DNA of 64,000 bases, from the NCBI RefSeq assembly GCF_026391055.1, contig NZ_JAPLET010000026.1:62001-126000 (forward strand), in the 5' to 3' direction. The position numbers and the translations under genes are program-made. Under the pieces are notes generated by a model. That model was not told where the DNA came from. It searched no databases and was given only the letters and a program-made list of their open reading frames with translations. Origin of the DNA: Spirosoma sp. Its GTDB lineage: Bacteria; Bacteroidota; Bacteroidia; Cytophagales; Spirosomataceae. Shown here in pieces: positions 35,208 to 44,243 of this stretch (within the stretch, counting starts at the first letter, position 1; each line of letters starts with the position of its first letter).

Positions 35208-38200
35208 ATGATAAAATCATTATCTAGCCGTATATACTTTGGGGCAGCCATCACATTTCTGATGGTACCAATTATCATTCTTCTTTACTTCAGTGCCTTC
35301 CGCAGGCATGACGCTTTACTGGTAAAATCGACTGAATCTGAGAAGATTACCGAACTAGTTTTTAGACTCCAACTGGCCTTGGCTGACATGAATGGCCTGG
35401 TCAGGAATGCACCGACCTCTTCCTTCAAACCCCAGGCAAATCCGCTCGCTATAGCGACTATAGACCGGCTGCTGAGCGACCTTGACAACCTGCTCAAAGC
35501 CGATCCTCGCCAATTGAATCGGATGCACAGGATTGAAGGTGCAACAACCGCTTACCTGGCCGGTGACATAAATAAATTGGGCAACCTTCGATTAGAATTG
35601 ACCCAACTCAGGCAGGAAATCCAGCAAGATTTGCTGTTGCGGCAGCAAAAAGAAATGGATACCGACTATATTGAAGAGTGTGCCATGTGGGTAGCTGTTC
35701 TAGTAGCGGTAATCAACATCACCATTTTAATACTAGTCATTTTTGACGAGTTCAGAAAGCGTCGGCGAGCTGAGCGTGAACTGAAAACGAATCTGGCTAC
35801 TATGCAAGCCTTCAATCTGGAAAGTGAAGAACAGAACTGGCAGCTTTCCGGCATCTCGGCGGTGAGTCATGGTTTACAGGACCAAGGCACTCCGCAGGAT
35901 ATGGCCAAGCGGATCATTGCTACGCTTGCCGATTACCTGGACTTACCGGCGGCTGCCATATACCTCTTCAATTCGGACGAAAAATACCTTGAACGGGTTG
36001 CTGCTGTTGGATTACCGGGCAAGGTATCGGCCCGATTTTTACTGGGAGAAGGGCTGGTTGGGCAAGCTGCCCAGGGGCAGAAAATTGTCACGATCAATGA
36101 AGTACCTACCGAATACTGGAAGATTCAGTCGGCAAGCGGGCAGGCACAACCGGGCCAGTTGGTACTGGTGCCGTTATGGTATCGGAAAGATAAAGAGTTG
36201 ATCGGCGTTCTGGAACTGGCGTCGTTCCGCATCCTGGAGTCGCCCGTCATGAAGCTGCTCAAACGCCTGATGGAACCACTGGCCGTAGCCATTAACTCCT
36301 CACAAACGCACGAACAGGTACGTGCTTTGCTGGAACGGGTTCAACAGCAGAATGAACTGGTTGCCGAACAGCAGGAAGAACTCCGTCAAACCAATGACTC
36401 TCTGCTGCGCCAGGCCGAAAATCTACAGGCTTCGGAAGAGGAGCTGCGGGTTCAGCAGGAAGAGTTGCGGCAGATCAATGCAGAACTTGTCGAGAGAAAT
36501 GAGGCCGTAGAAATTGCCCGGCAGTCGCTGGCGCTCAAAGCCCGAGAGCTGGAAGTGACCAGCCAGTACAAATCGGCCTTTCTGGCCAACATGTCGCATG
36601 AATTACGGACACCGCTCAATAGCGTCCTGATTCTGGCCAAATTGCTGGCCGACAACAAACCCGACAACCTCACCGCCAAACAAATTGAGTACGCAACCAT
36701 CATCCACAGATCAGGCAATGACTTATTGACCCTCATCAACGACATCCTGGATTTAGCCAAGATTGAAGCGGGGCATATCACCGTTTTACGGGAATCTGTG
36801 CCTGTTAAAAGTATCGTTTGGGACCTTACTCAGTTGTTTACTGTTGTTGCCGAAGAAAAAAAGGTGCAACTGATTACCAAACTCCATGAGTCCGTACCTG
36901 CAGAAATTCTGACCGACCGGCTCCGGATAGAACAAATTCTTAAAAATCTGCTGTCCAATGCATTTAAGTTTACCCCGCGCGACGGCCGGATCACCCTCTC
37001 CCTTTCTGTCGAAACGAGTTTTCCAAAAATTACCCGCCAGGAATTACGAAAGGAAAAGTCACTCCTGGCGATCGCCGTTTCCGATACGGGTATTGGTATT
37101 CCGGCCGATAAACAGCAACTGATTTTTGAAGCCTTTCAACAGGTAGATGGCTCAACAAGTCGCAAATATGGCGGCACTGGCCTCGGGCTTTCCATCAGCC
37201 GTGAATTGATAAAACGGCTGGGGGGCGAAATCACCCTTCACAGCGAAGAGGGTGAAGGAAGTACCTTCACCTTATGGCTGCCGCTGTCGTTTTCGACGGC
37301 CCCACAGCCAGGTACCACCCCACCCGAAACAGAAAAGCCGGATCGAATCAGTACGCCGGTCCCGCAGTTGATTCCGGTTCAGTCTATAATCGTTGCCGAC
37401 GACCGTGAGACGATCCGGAAGGGCGACAAGCTGATGCTCATTATTGAAGATGATGCCCGCTTTGCCAGTGTTGTTCAGGACTTTGCCCGTACCAAAGGCT
37501 ATAAAACACTGGTGGCCCTGCAGGGCGACGAGGGTTTGGCCTATGCTCGACGGTATGAACCAACGGCCATCATTCTGGACCTGCACCTACCGGCCCTGGA
37601 TGGAATCAGTGTTCTGAAACTGCTCAAGGACGACAAAAAATTAAGCTCCATACCGGTGCATGTTATGTCGGCAAGCGATGAACAGCAGTTGGTTCTGCCC
37701 GGTGCACTTGCTTATTTACAGAAACCTCTCACAAAACAGGATCTGGAAGATGCCTTCACCCGAATTGGTGACTGCATCAGCGAACAGGTCAAAAACATAC
37801 TAGTCCTATCGGGCCATTATTTACCTAATAACTCACTGACCAAACTGATTGACGAACGGCACTTCGATATCAACTGCGACTACGCCGTACTCAATGACGA
37901 AGCCCTGGAGAAAGTCCATGCCAAAGCATACGACTGCATCATTGCAGACATTGGTAAAGATCTGGAACTGGGTACTCAGAAATTACGGGCGTTACAGGCT
38001 GCTATGGCAGATGACCAGACACCAGTAATTATTTATCTGGATAAGGAATTATCCTCGTCCGACGAGTTACAACTGAAAAAACTTTCAGATACGGTTGTTC
38101 ACGACTCCGCCCAGGCGAAAGAACGGCTCATGGATCAACTCGAATTATTCCTCTATAACGTCCAGCAGAAATCCCATATAGAGTCAAAAATGCCCGCCAA

Positions 38201-38600
38201 AGCTCCCCTGCCAACCAGCACCAATTGGCAGGGCAAGACTGTCCTGCTGGTTGATGACGATATGCGGAATGTATTTTCAATCAGTACGTTGCTGGAAGAA
38301 AACAAGTTGACGGTCATCACCGCCAGTGATGGGCAGGAGGCCATCGATACCCTGATTAGTCAATCGCAGATCGACCTGGTACTGATGGATATTATGATGC
38401 CCGTCATGGATGGTTACGAGGCTACCCGAAAAATCAGAGCCGAGAACCAGTTTGCGAAACTGCCAATTATAGCCCTGACGGCTAAAGCTATGCCCGGCGA
38501 CCGGGAAAAATGCCTTGAAGCGGGCGCATCGGATTACATCACCAAGCCACTGGATGTAAATCAGTTGCTGTCTGTCATGCATACCTGGATGCCTTCCTAA
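35208..38600 (+). CDS. Membrane hybrid kinase, second copy: sensor-GAF-coiled coil-HisKA-HATPase-three receivers
   Basis: A 1130-residue protein. Membrane helices 12-29 and 160-179 enclose a periplasmic helical sensor that lacks the CHASE3 motif; no clear HAMP follows. Then come GAF (about 215-365), an E/Q-rich coiled coil (370-450, with LQASEEELRVQQEEL exactly as in the first copy), HisKA with NMSHELRTPLNS (His464), HATPase_c, and receivers at about 742-855 (Asp791), 863-980 and 1010-1125 (Asp1061). The middle receiver keeps Asp914 but has LSGHY where the acidic pair should be, so it is probably inactive. Two bases separate it from a second CheR gene. It is clearly paralogous to 29383-32988. 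Confidence 0.92.
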   Translation: MIKSLSSRIYFGAAITFLMVPIIILLYFSAFRRHDALLVKSTESEKITELVFRLQLALADMNGLVRNAPTSSFKPQANPLAIATIDRLLSDLDNLLKADPRQLNRMHRIEGATTAYLAGDINKLGNLRLELTQLRQEIQQDLLLRQQKEMDTDYIEECAMWVAVLVAVINITILILVIFDEFRKRRRAERELKTNLATMQAFNLESEEQNWQLSGISAVSHGLQDQGTPQDMAKRIIATLADYLDLPAAAIYLFNSDEKYLERVAAVGLPGKVSARFLLGEGLVGQAAQGQKIVTINEVPTEYWKIQSASGQAQPGQLVLVPLWYRKDKELIGVLELASFRILESPVMKLLKRLMEPLAVAINSSQTHEQVRALLERVQQQNELVAEQQEELRQTNDSLLRQAENLQASEEELRVQQEELRQINAELVERNEAVEIARQSLALKARELEVTSQYKSAFLANMSHELRTPLNSVLILAKLLADNKPDNLTAKQIEYATIIHRSGNDLLTLINDILDLAKIEAGHITVLRESVPVKSIVWDLTQLFTVVAEEKKVQLITKLHESVPAEILTDRLRIEQILKNLLSNAFKFTPRDGRITLSLSVETSFPKITRQELRKEKSLLAIAVSDTGIGIPADKQQLIFEAFQQVDGSTSRKYGGTGLGLSISRELIKRLGGEITLHSEEGEGSTFTLWLPLSFSTAPQPGTTPPETEKPDRISTPVPQLIPVQSIIVADDRETIRKGDKLMLIIEDDARFASVVQDFARTKGYKTLVALQGDEGLAYARRYEPTAIILDLHLPALDGISVLKLLKDDKKLSSIPVHVMSASDEQQLVLPGALAYLQKPLTKQDLEDAFTRIGDCISEQVKNILVLSGHYLPNNSLTKLIDERHFDINCDYAVLNDEALEKVHAKAYDCIIADIGKDLELGTQKLRALQAAMADDQTPVIIYLDKELSSSDELQLKKLSDTVVHDSAQAKERLMDQLELFLYNVQQKSHIESKMPAKAPLPTSTNWQGKTVLLVDDDMRNVFSISTLLEENKLTVITASDGQEAIDTLISQSQIDLVLMDIMMPVMDGYEATRKIRAENQFAKLPIIALTAKAMPGDREKCLEAGASDYITKPLDVNQLLSVMHTWMPS

Positions 38601-38602
38601 TC

Positions 38603-39430
38603 ATGAATCCGGATTACGATTTAAGTACGTCTGAGCTGGAAGAAATCCTTACCCTTATCAAGCTGATACATGGGTACGACTTCACGAATTATGCACAAAC
38701 GTCGCTGAAACGTCGAATCATTCGGTGCATGGGGCTAGCCCATATCCGAACCGCTTCGGAACTTCGCTTTCAGCTGGCAAACGATACCGCCTTTTTTGAC
38801 TGGTTCCTACAGTCCATCATGGTCAATGTAACTGAAATGTTTCGGGACCCTGCTTTCTATAGGACCCTAGGCGAGAAAGTTCTGCCCCTGCTGGCTTCCT
38901 ACCCGATCATCAAAATATGGCACGCGGGCTGCTCCACAGGCGAGGAAGTATACTCAATGGCAATTCTTCTCAAAGAAGCGAATCTGCTGGAACGATGTCG
39001 GCTTTACGCTACGGATATCAACCCAGCGAATCTGGAAAAAGCCCGGCTAGGCCTGATCCCGGTCCAGCACCTCAATGACTATACCGCTGGCTACCAGCAG
39101 GCGGGTGGACAGCGTGACTTTAAGGACTACTACAGCTTACAGGGCAACTACATCCAGATGCACAAGACGCTGCGGGATTCTATTCTGTTCGCGCAGCACA
39201 ACCTCGTTACCGACCGAGTTTTCAACGAATTCCAACTGGTGTGCTGTCGTAACGTGTTGATCTACTTCAACAAGGACCTGCAAAATCACGTCATCCGGCT
39301 TTTTCATGATAGCCTTGCCCCGCTTGGTTTTCTGGCCATTGGTACGAAAGAATCGCTCTTGTTCACGGACTTGCGAGATCAATTTACAGCCATCGCTCCC
39401 GACACAAAAATATTCCGTCGTACCCGATAA
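38603..39430 (+). CDS. CheR-type methyltransferase, second copy
   Basis: A 275-residue CheR paralogue: HGYDFTNYAQTSLKRRI, NVTEMFRDPAFYR, the SAM loop WHAGCSTGEEVYS, ATDINPANLE and CCRNVLIYFNK. It starts 2 bp after the second hybrid kinase, the same arrangement as in the first module but without a receiver or CheB of its own. Methyl removal would need the single CheB at 34254. The likely substrate is again the adjoining kinase. A receiver-kinase follows after 89 bp. Confidence 0.93.
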   Translation: MNPDYDLSTSELEEILTLIKLIHGYDFTNYAQTSLKRRIIRCMGLAHIRTASELRFQLANDTAFFDWFLQSIMVNVTEMFRDPAFYRTLGEKVLPLLASYPIIKIWHAGCSTGEEVYSMAILLKEANLLERCRLYATDINPANLEKARLGLIPVQHLNDYTAGYQQAGGQRDFKDYYSLQGNYIQMHKTLRDSILFAQHNLVTDRVFNEFQLVCCRNVLIYFNKDLQNHVIRLFHDSLAPLGFLAIGTKESLLFTDLRDQFTAIAPDTKIFRRTR

Positions 39431-39519
39431 CACCTGCACGTTCAGCCACGGACCCCGGCTTTGCAGACAACATCAACTTAATCGAATCATCCATCCGCTA
39501 CGTACTCTTTTAACCAGTT

Positions 39520-40635
39520 ATGACATCCGGCCTTATTAACAATTCAAGTTCGTTTACCATACTTCTTGTGGACGACCGGGACGAAAACCTGCTCGTTCTG
39601 GAAGAACTTCTGGACAATGGAAACCGGCAGTTTATTAAAGCAACCTCGGGTAATGAAGCCCTGAAACATGCCCTGAAGAACGACCAGATCGGGCTTATCA
39701 TGCTGGATGTTCAGATGCCGGAAATGGACGGCTTTGAAGTAGCTAAATTTCTGAAAGCCAGTCCCAGAACCCGCGACATATCGATCATATTCGTCACGGC
39801 CATCAATAAGGAGGAACAATATGTACTGAAAGGCTTCGAAGAAGGGGCTGTCGATTATTTATCCAAACCGCTGGATAGCAATGTTACAAAGGCCAAAGTC
39901 AATGTTTTTGAACAGTTATGGCGCTCACAACAGGCCTTAAAAAAGTCGGCCAGCGATCTTGCGACCATTAATAAGCAGTTGGAAAAGTTTGTTTATATGG
40001 TGGCGCATGATCTTAAATCCCCCCTAACTGGATTGCTAACCCTGCTACATCTGGTCGAAAGCACGAATGAAAGTCGTCCTATGCAACAGGACGAACTGGC
40101 CAGTTACTTAGGTTACCTGAAGGAAGCTGGCTATCATCAGTCAACAATGATCAGCAGCATACTCGAATACTCGCGGCAAAGTATTGATCAACAGGCATTG
40201 GAGCAGGTCGATGTGGCTCAGCTGCTGTCACAAACGACTAAACTGTTGTTTCCACCTAAACACGTACAGATTCATATTGCCGAGCCAATGCCAGTACTGT
40301 ACACAAAAAAAATAAAGCTGCAACAGGTGTTTCAGAACCTGCTCAGCAATGCCATAAAGTACAACGACAAAGCCCAGGGCCAGATAGAAATAGGCTATAT
40401 TGACAAGGAAAACTTTATTGAATTTTATGTCCGAGATAATGGCCCCGGTATGACGATAGAGCAACAGGCAAAACTTTTCGCCCTTTTCCGGCCAGTTGGT
40501 CATTCACAGCATGAGAGTAGTACGGGCGTGGGGCTAAACACCCTCAAAATGCTTGTTGAAGAGCAGGGCGGTTCTTTGCGGGTAAACACCTCACCGGGCG
40601 AAGGTTGCACCGTACTCTTCGGCTGGAGGAAGTAA
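39520..40635 (+). CDS. Receiver-histidine kinase
   Basis: A 371-residue soluble protein: receiver (about 12-135; LLVDDRDEN, MLDVQMPEMDG with Asp63, LSKPLD), a short coiled coil, HisKA with YMVAHDLKSPL (His163) and HATPase_c with NLLSNAIKY, VRDNGPGM and STGVGLNTL. It has the same plan as 27770-29353 but without the PAS domain. It closes the second module and may receive phosphate on its receiver from the hybrid kinases and pass it on. No DNA-binding domain. Confidence 0.9.
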   Translation: MTSGLINNSSSFTILLVDDRDENLLVLEELLDNGNRQFIKATSGNEALKHALKNDQIGLIMLDVQMPEMDGFEVAKFLKASPRTRDISIIFVTAINKEEQYVLKGFEEGAVDYLSKPLDSNVTKAKVNVFEQLWRSQQALKKSASDLATINKQLEKFVYMVAHDLKSPLTGLLTLLHLVESTNESRPMQQDELASYLGYLKEAGYHQSTMISSILEYSRQSIDQQALEQVDVAQLLSQTTKLLFPPKHVQIHIAEPMPVLYTKKIKLQQVFQNLLSNAIKYNDKAQGQIEIGYIDKENFIEFYVRDNGPGMTIEQQAKLFALFRPVGHSQHESSTGVGLNTLKMLVEEQGGSLRVNTSPGEGCTVLFGWRK

Positions 40636-40868
40636 TTAACTAACCTAGTTGGCTGCTTTCTTCAGCCAATATTACGTTCTCACTGGTTGTACCTGTTTGC
40701 CCTTTTCATAGTGGTCAAGCGTTATCGGATGTGAGTTTTTGAAGCAATTAATAAATGAAACATATATTGGAATTATATTAACTTTTTGTTTACCATTACA
40801 AAAATTAGTTAATTTTATAGTATCTTTATTTGAAAAAATAATCGCTGCTCGACTACAACCAGTTATAT

Positions 40869-41294
40869 ATGAAAAACAGATATAAAATCTTGCATGTAGA
40901 TGATGATCTGTACATGAGGAAAATTGTCCAGTTGACACTAAATAATGAATTTAAGCTCGACTCATGCACGAATGGTATAGAAGCAATGAATTGGCTTGAA
41001 AGCGGTAATATTCCCGATATAATCATCACAGATTTACTAATGCCTCAACTAAGCGGGCAGGAATTGATTCAACTGCTCCGAAAGAACGCCACTTATAAAA
41101 ATATTCCTATTATTGTTTTGTCAAGCCTGGAAGATGGTGTAACAAAAACCAGTTGTATTCAACAGGGAGCCGATGACTTTATCTCAAAACCGTTTAATCC
41201 TCGGGAGATACACGTAAAAGTTAAATCTATACTGCACCAGGCTATTGAACGTCAGGAGTCTCCAGCAAATTATGATCCCACTTATTTGAGTTGA
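40869..41294 (+). CDS. Single-domain response regulator
   Basis: A 141-residue receiver with acidic residues DDD (11-13), phospho-site ITDLLMPQLSG (Asp55), SSLED in the Thr/Ser switch region and FISKPFNP, plus a short C-terminal tail without a known domain. It is more AT-rich, in coding and upstream sequence, than the kinases before it, and has a 233-bp AT-rich leader. It may be an independent unit. Such single receivers are often found beside exopolysaccharide genes in Bacteroidetes, and a glycosyltransferase-like gene follows at 41507. Confidence 0.88.
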   Translation: MKNRYKILHVDDDLYMRKIVQLTLNNEFKLDSCTNGIEAMNWLESGNIPDIIITDLLMPQLSGQELIQLLRKNATYKNIPIIVLSSLEDGVTKTSCIQQGADDFISKPFNPREIHVKVKSILHQAIERQESPANYDPTYLS

Positions 41295-41506
41295 GTTCAA
41301 CAGCACTGATCTGAACACCCGTTCGATGTATAGTCGATATTGTTCGGAAGTAAGTTAATCTTCCTTTAGCCAACGGGACTGATTTACTACAACTATAGGC
41401 GTTTATTCTCCCATCACTACCCGGCGAATCCGGAGCAACGTATTTTATAAACTGTTCGGACCTGTAGGGCAGCAATCTGTTTTCGGGGCTTTGGTATGAC
41501 CTGATA

Positions 41507-42733
41507 ATGCTACAATTTTTATTCCTCTTATGTTTAGGTTTGCTTGCGTATACGTATGTAGGCTACGGGATTCTGCTTCTATTGGCAGTCAAGATCCGGA
41601 ATTTGTTTAAACAGCCTCCTGCTATTGCAGACTTTTCCGACTACACCCCTCCTGTGACGCTGGTCATTCGTGCTTATAACGAGATAGCCAATCTGCCAGC
41701 CAAACTACAGAACTGTTATTCGCTGGACTACCCTACCGATAAAATCCGGTTTCTGTTCATCACCCAGGGATCGATCGATGGGTCGACAGAGTGGATGGAA
41801 TCGCTGCGCGATGACGGTGCGCGGCAGCTTGATGTGCAGGGAGGGTCGAAGCCCATAAGCAAACCCGCAGCTATGAATTGCGCGATGCAGACTGTTACAT
41901 CACCAATTGTCATTTTCAGCGACGTCAATACGCAACTAAACAAGCTAGCGATCCGCAACCTGGTCCGGCACTTTCAGGATGAACGGGTGGGAGTTGTAGC
42001 AGGCGAAAAATACATTGATACTGATCCCGATGATCCAGCTTCAGAACCGGAAAACCGTTTGTACCGGGCCTGTGAATCGTACCTGCACCAACAAAATACC
42101 CGGTTCCCTATGGTCGTTGGTACCGTCAGCGACTTACTTGCGATTAGGACTAAGCTTTACAAAACTATTGAAACGGATACGCTGCTAACCAGTTTTGCGC
42201 TATCCATGCGCCTTGTTGAAAAAGGGCACCGAATAGCCTATGAGCCTTGCTCCTACACTCAACAGCGGCCTTTATATTTGATTGAAGAAGAGCTGAAGCA
42301 GGCTGTCGACAAGTCCACTGCCCGCTTCCAGTCTGCAATACGTTTCCTGCATTTACTAAACATAACCCGTTATGGCTGGCTTTCCTTTCACTACACTTCG
42401 CAGTGGGTGCTGCGGTGGATGGTAGCTCCTTTTTGCCTGCCTTTGATTTTGCTCATCAATCTGGCATTGCTTTTCTCTGCGCAGTCCAAACCAACTCAGG
42501 CACCTGTTTGGATTCTGTTTTTCGCAGTTCAGTGTATATTCTACGGTCTTTCGTATATAGGCTATCGGTCAAAAGATAAGTATAGACGGATCAACGTGGC
42601 TGGCTTACCGTTCTACTTCACCTTTATGAGCGTTTGCGCTATTCAGGGCTTCATTTGTTACTGGAGAAACAACCCGTCCGGCACCTGGAACAAAGCCCGG
42701 CATATCGACGACGTTGAACTACAAGCGAGTTAG
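41507..42733 (+). CDS. GT2-like membrane glycosyltransferase with altered catalytic residues
   Basis: A 408-residue protein with an N-terminal membrane segment (1-30), a GT2 domain (about 48-270) and two or three C-terminal membrane helices (about 300-395). Fold landmarks are clear: TLVIRAYNE, KIRFLFITQGSIDGS, VIFSDVNTQ and HRIAYEP. Key positions have changed: the first nucleotide-binding Asp of the usual T-D-G-S is Gln87, and the catalytic-base motif, normally D-D or E-D before F-x-L-S-M-R, is Thr228-Ser229. The usual G-A-x-G before AIR is replaced by GTVSD. Asp139 of the DxD-like site is kept. It may be a pseudoenzyme. The reading frame is intact, so it is not simply decayed. Confidence 0.8.
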   Translation: MLQFLFLLCLGLLAYTYVGYGILLLLAVKIRNLFKQPPAIADFSDYTPPVTLVIRAYNEIANLPAKLQNCYSLDYPTDKIRFLFITQGSIDGSTEWMESLRDDGARQLDVQGGSKPISKPAAMNCAMQTVTSPIVIFSDVNTQLNKLAIRNLVRHFQDERVGVVAGEKYIDTDPDDPASEPENRLYRACESYLHQQNTRFPMVVGTVSDLLAIRTKLYKTIETDTLLTSFALSMRLVEKGHRIAYEPCSYTQQRPLYLIEEELKQAVDKSTARFQSAIRFLHLLNITRYGWLSFHYTSQWVLRWMVAPFCLPLILLINLALLFSAQSKPTQAPVWILFFAVQCIFYGLSYIGYRSKDKYRRINVAGLPFYFTFMSVCAIQGFICYWRNNPSGTWNKARHIDDVELQAS

Positions 42734-42792
42734 TTAATGGGTAATGGGTAAGTTAACGAACAACTACTTATGAATAAATACTGAGCAATAAC

Positions 42793-44001
42793 TTACTTAA
42801 AAGCTGGAATACCCGTAATCTCAGCGCCTAGTATAAGCAGTTGAATATCGTGTGTGCCCTCGTAAGTGCTTACTGATTCAAGGTTCATCAGGTGCCGCAT
42901 AATTGGGTACTCTCCCGAAATACCCATTGCCCCTAGAATCTGGCGGGCTTCTCGCGCCACCCGCAGCGCCATCTCTACGTTACTTCGTTTCGCCATAGAA
43001 ATTTGAGCGACGGTTGCCCTGTCTTCATTTTTGAGTACACCCAGTCGCCAGCAGAGTAACTGTCCCTGAGTGATGTCGGTCAGCATTTCGGCCAGCTTTT
43101 TCTGAACCAGCTGAAAACTGGCGATGGGCTTGCCAAACTGAATGCGTTCGAGTGCATACCGCCGGGCCACTTCGTAGCATTCCATAGCAGCTCCCAATGC
43201 CCCCCAGCTAATGCCATAACGAGCCTGCTCCAGGCACTTGAGTGCACTTTTCAGCCCAAAGGAATCGGGTAGTATATTCTCCTTCGGAACTTGCACATCC
43301 TGAAAAATCAGCTCGCCCGTGGTGCTGGCCCTCAACGACCATTTGTTTTTTATTTCGGCAGTTGAAAAGCCTTCCATACCTCGTTCCACGATCAAAGCGC
43401 GCACTTTCCCCTGGTCATTTCGGGCCCAGACGATGGCAATGTCCGCAATGTTGGCGTTGGTGATCCAGAGTTTCGATCCATTAAGCAAATAATAATCGCT
43501 ACGCTCGATAAAGTTACTTTCCATACCGCCAGGGTCGGAGCCATGATTGGCTTCGGTAAGACCAAAACAACCGATCAACTCACCCGTAGCCAGTCGGGGC
43601 AGGTATTTCTGCCGCTGCGCTTCCGAACCAAAGGCCCAGATCGGGTACATGACCAGCGAATTCTGGACCGATACGCACGAACGCATCCCAGAATCGCCCC
43701 GTTCTATTTCCTGTGTCATCAGACCATACGAAATCTGATCCAGGCCCCCTCCACCATATTCGGTTGGGATGGTAGCACCAAAAACACCAATCTGCCCAAA
43801 CTTAGGCACGATATGCTTCGGAAATTCGGCCCGCTGGGCGTACTCCTCGGCAATGGGGGTAATCTCGCGCTTGACAAAATTGCGCACAGCAGACCGTACC
43901 AGTTTGTGTTCGGCCGTTAGCAGGTCATCCAGGCAATAGAAATCAGGCGACTCAAACGAGTCGACTTTATTCCGGGGCGAAGTTAAGGAAGGGGATTGCA
44001 T
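42793..44001 (-). CDS. Glutaryl-CoA dehydrogenase-type acyl-CoA dehydrogenase
   Basis: A 402-residue FAD enzyme. Glutaryl-CoA dehydrogenase oxidises and decarboxylates glutaryl-CoA to crotonyl-CoA in lysine and tryptophan breakdown. Landmarks are SVQNSLVMYPI, GCFGLTEANHGSDP (FAD and substrate binding), KLWITNANIAD, RIQFGKPIASFQLVQ and STYEGTHDIQ, with the catalytic Glu near residue 381. The combination SVQxSLVMxPI and YEGTHDI with ITGIPAF at the end is typical of this subfamily. It stands alone, divergent from the GMC oxidoreductase. Another acyl-CoA specificity is possible but less likely. Confidence 0.87.
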   Translation of the reverse strand: MQSPSLTSPRNKVDSFESPDFYCLDDLLTAEHKLVRSAVRNFVKREITPIAEEYAQRAEFPKHIVPKFGQIGVFGATIPTEYGGGGLDQISYGLMTQEIERGDSGMRSCVSVQNSLVMYPIWAFGSEAQRQKYLPRLATGELIGCFGLTEANHGSDPGGMESNFIERSDYYLLNGSKLWITNANIADIAIVWARNDQGKVRALIVERGMEGFSTAEIKNKWSLRASTTGELIFQDVQVPKENILPDSFGLKSALKCLEQARYGISWGALGAAMECYEVARRYALERIQFGKPIASFQLVQKKLAEMLTDITQGQLLCWRLGVLKNEDRATVAQISMAKRSNVEMALRVAREARQILGAMGISGEYPIMRHLMNLESVSTYEGTHDIQLLILGAEITGIPAFK

Positions 44002-44243
44002 AGGGAGTTAACTCGAAAAGACAGGGCTTGTTACTAAACTATGCAATTTTTACAGACAATGTATAATTGGTTATCTAAATAGCTGAAGTACTATATCAGG
44101 AGGAATAAATCCGGCTTTTTTATGAAGCCCTTCTTTTAAAAAAAGCAGAAACTCAACCAAAGGAAGTCGCTAATGCTTGTGAGTGCCGGGCACAAAAGGT
44201 GAAGTACATGGTTAAGAAGACAAGCCCGCGTTCTTTAGACTAT

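Noticed and set aside
17156..41294. Signalling block as a mobile island
   Set aside because: No integrase, transposase, tRNA or flanking direct repeat was seen, and base composition is mostly like the rest of the window.
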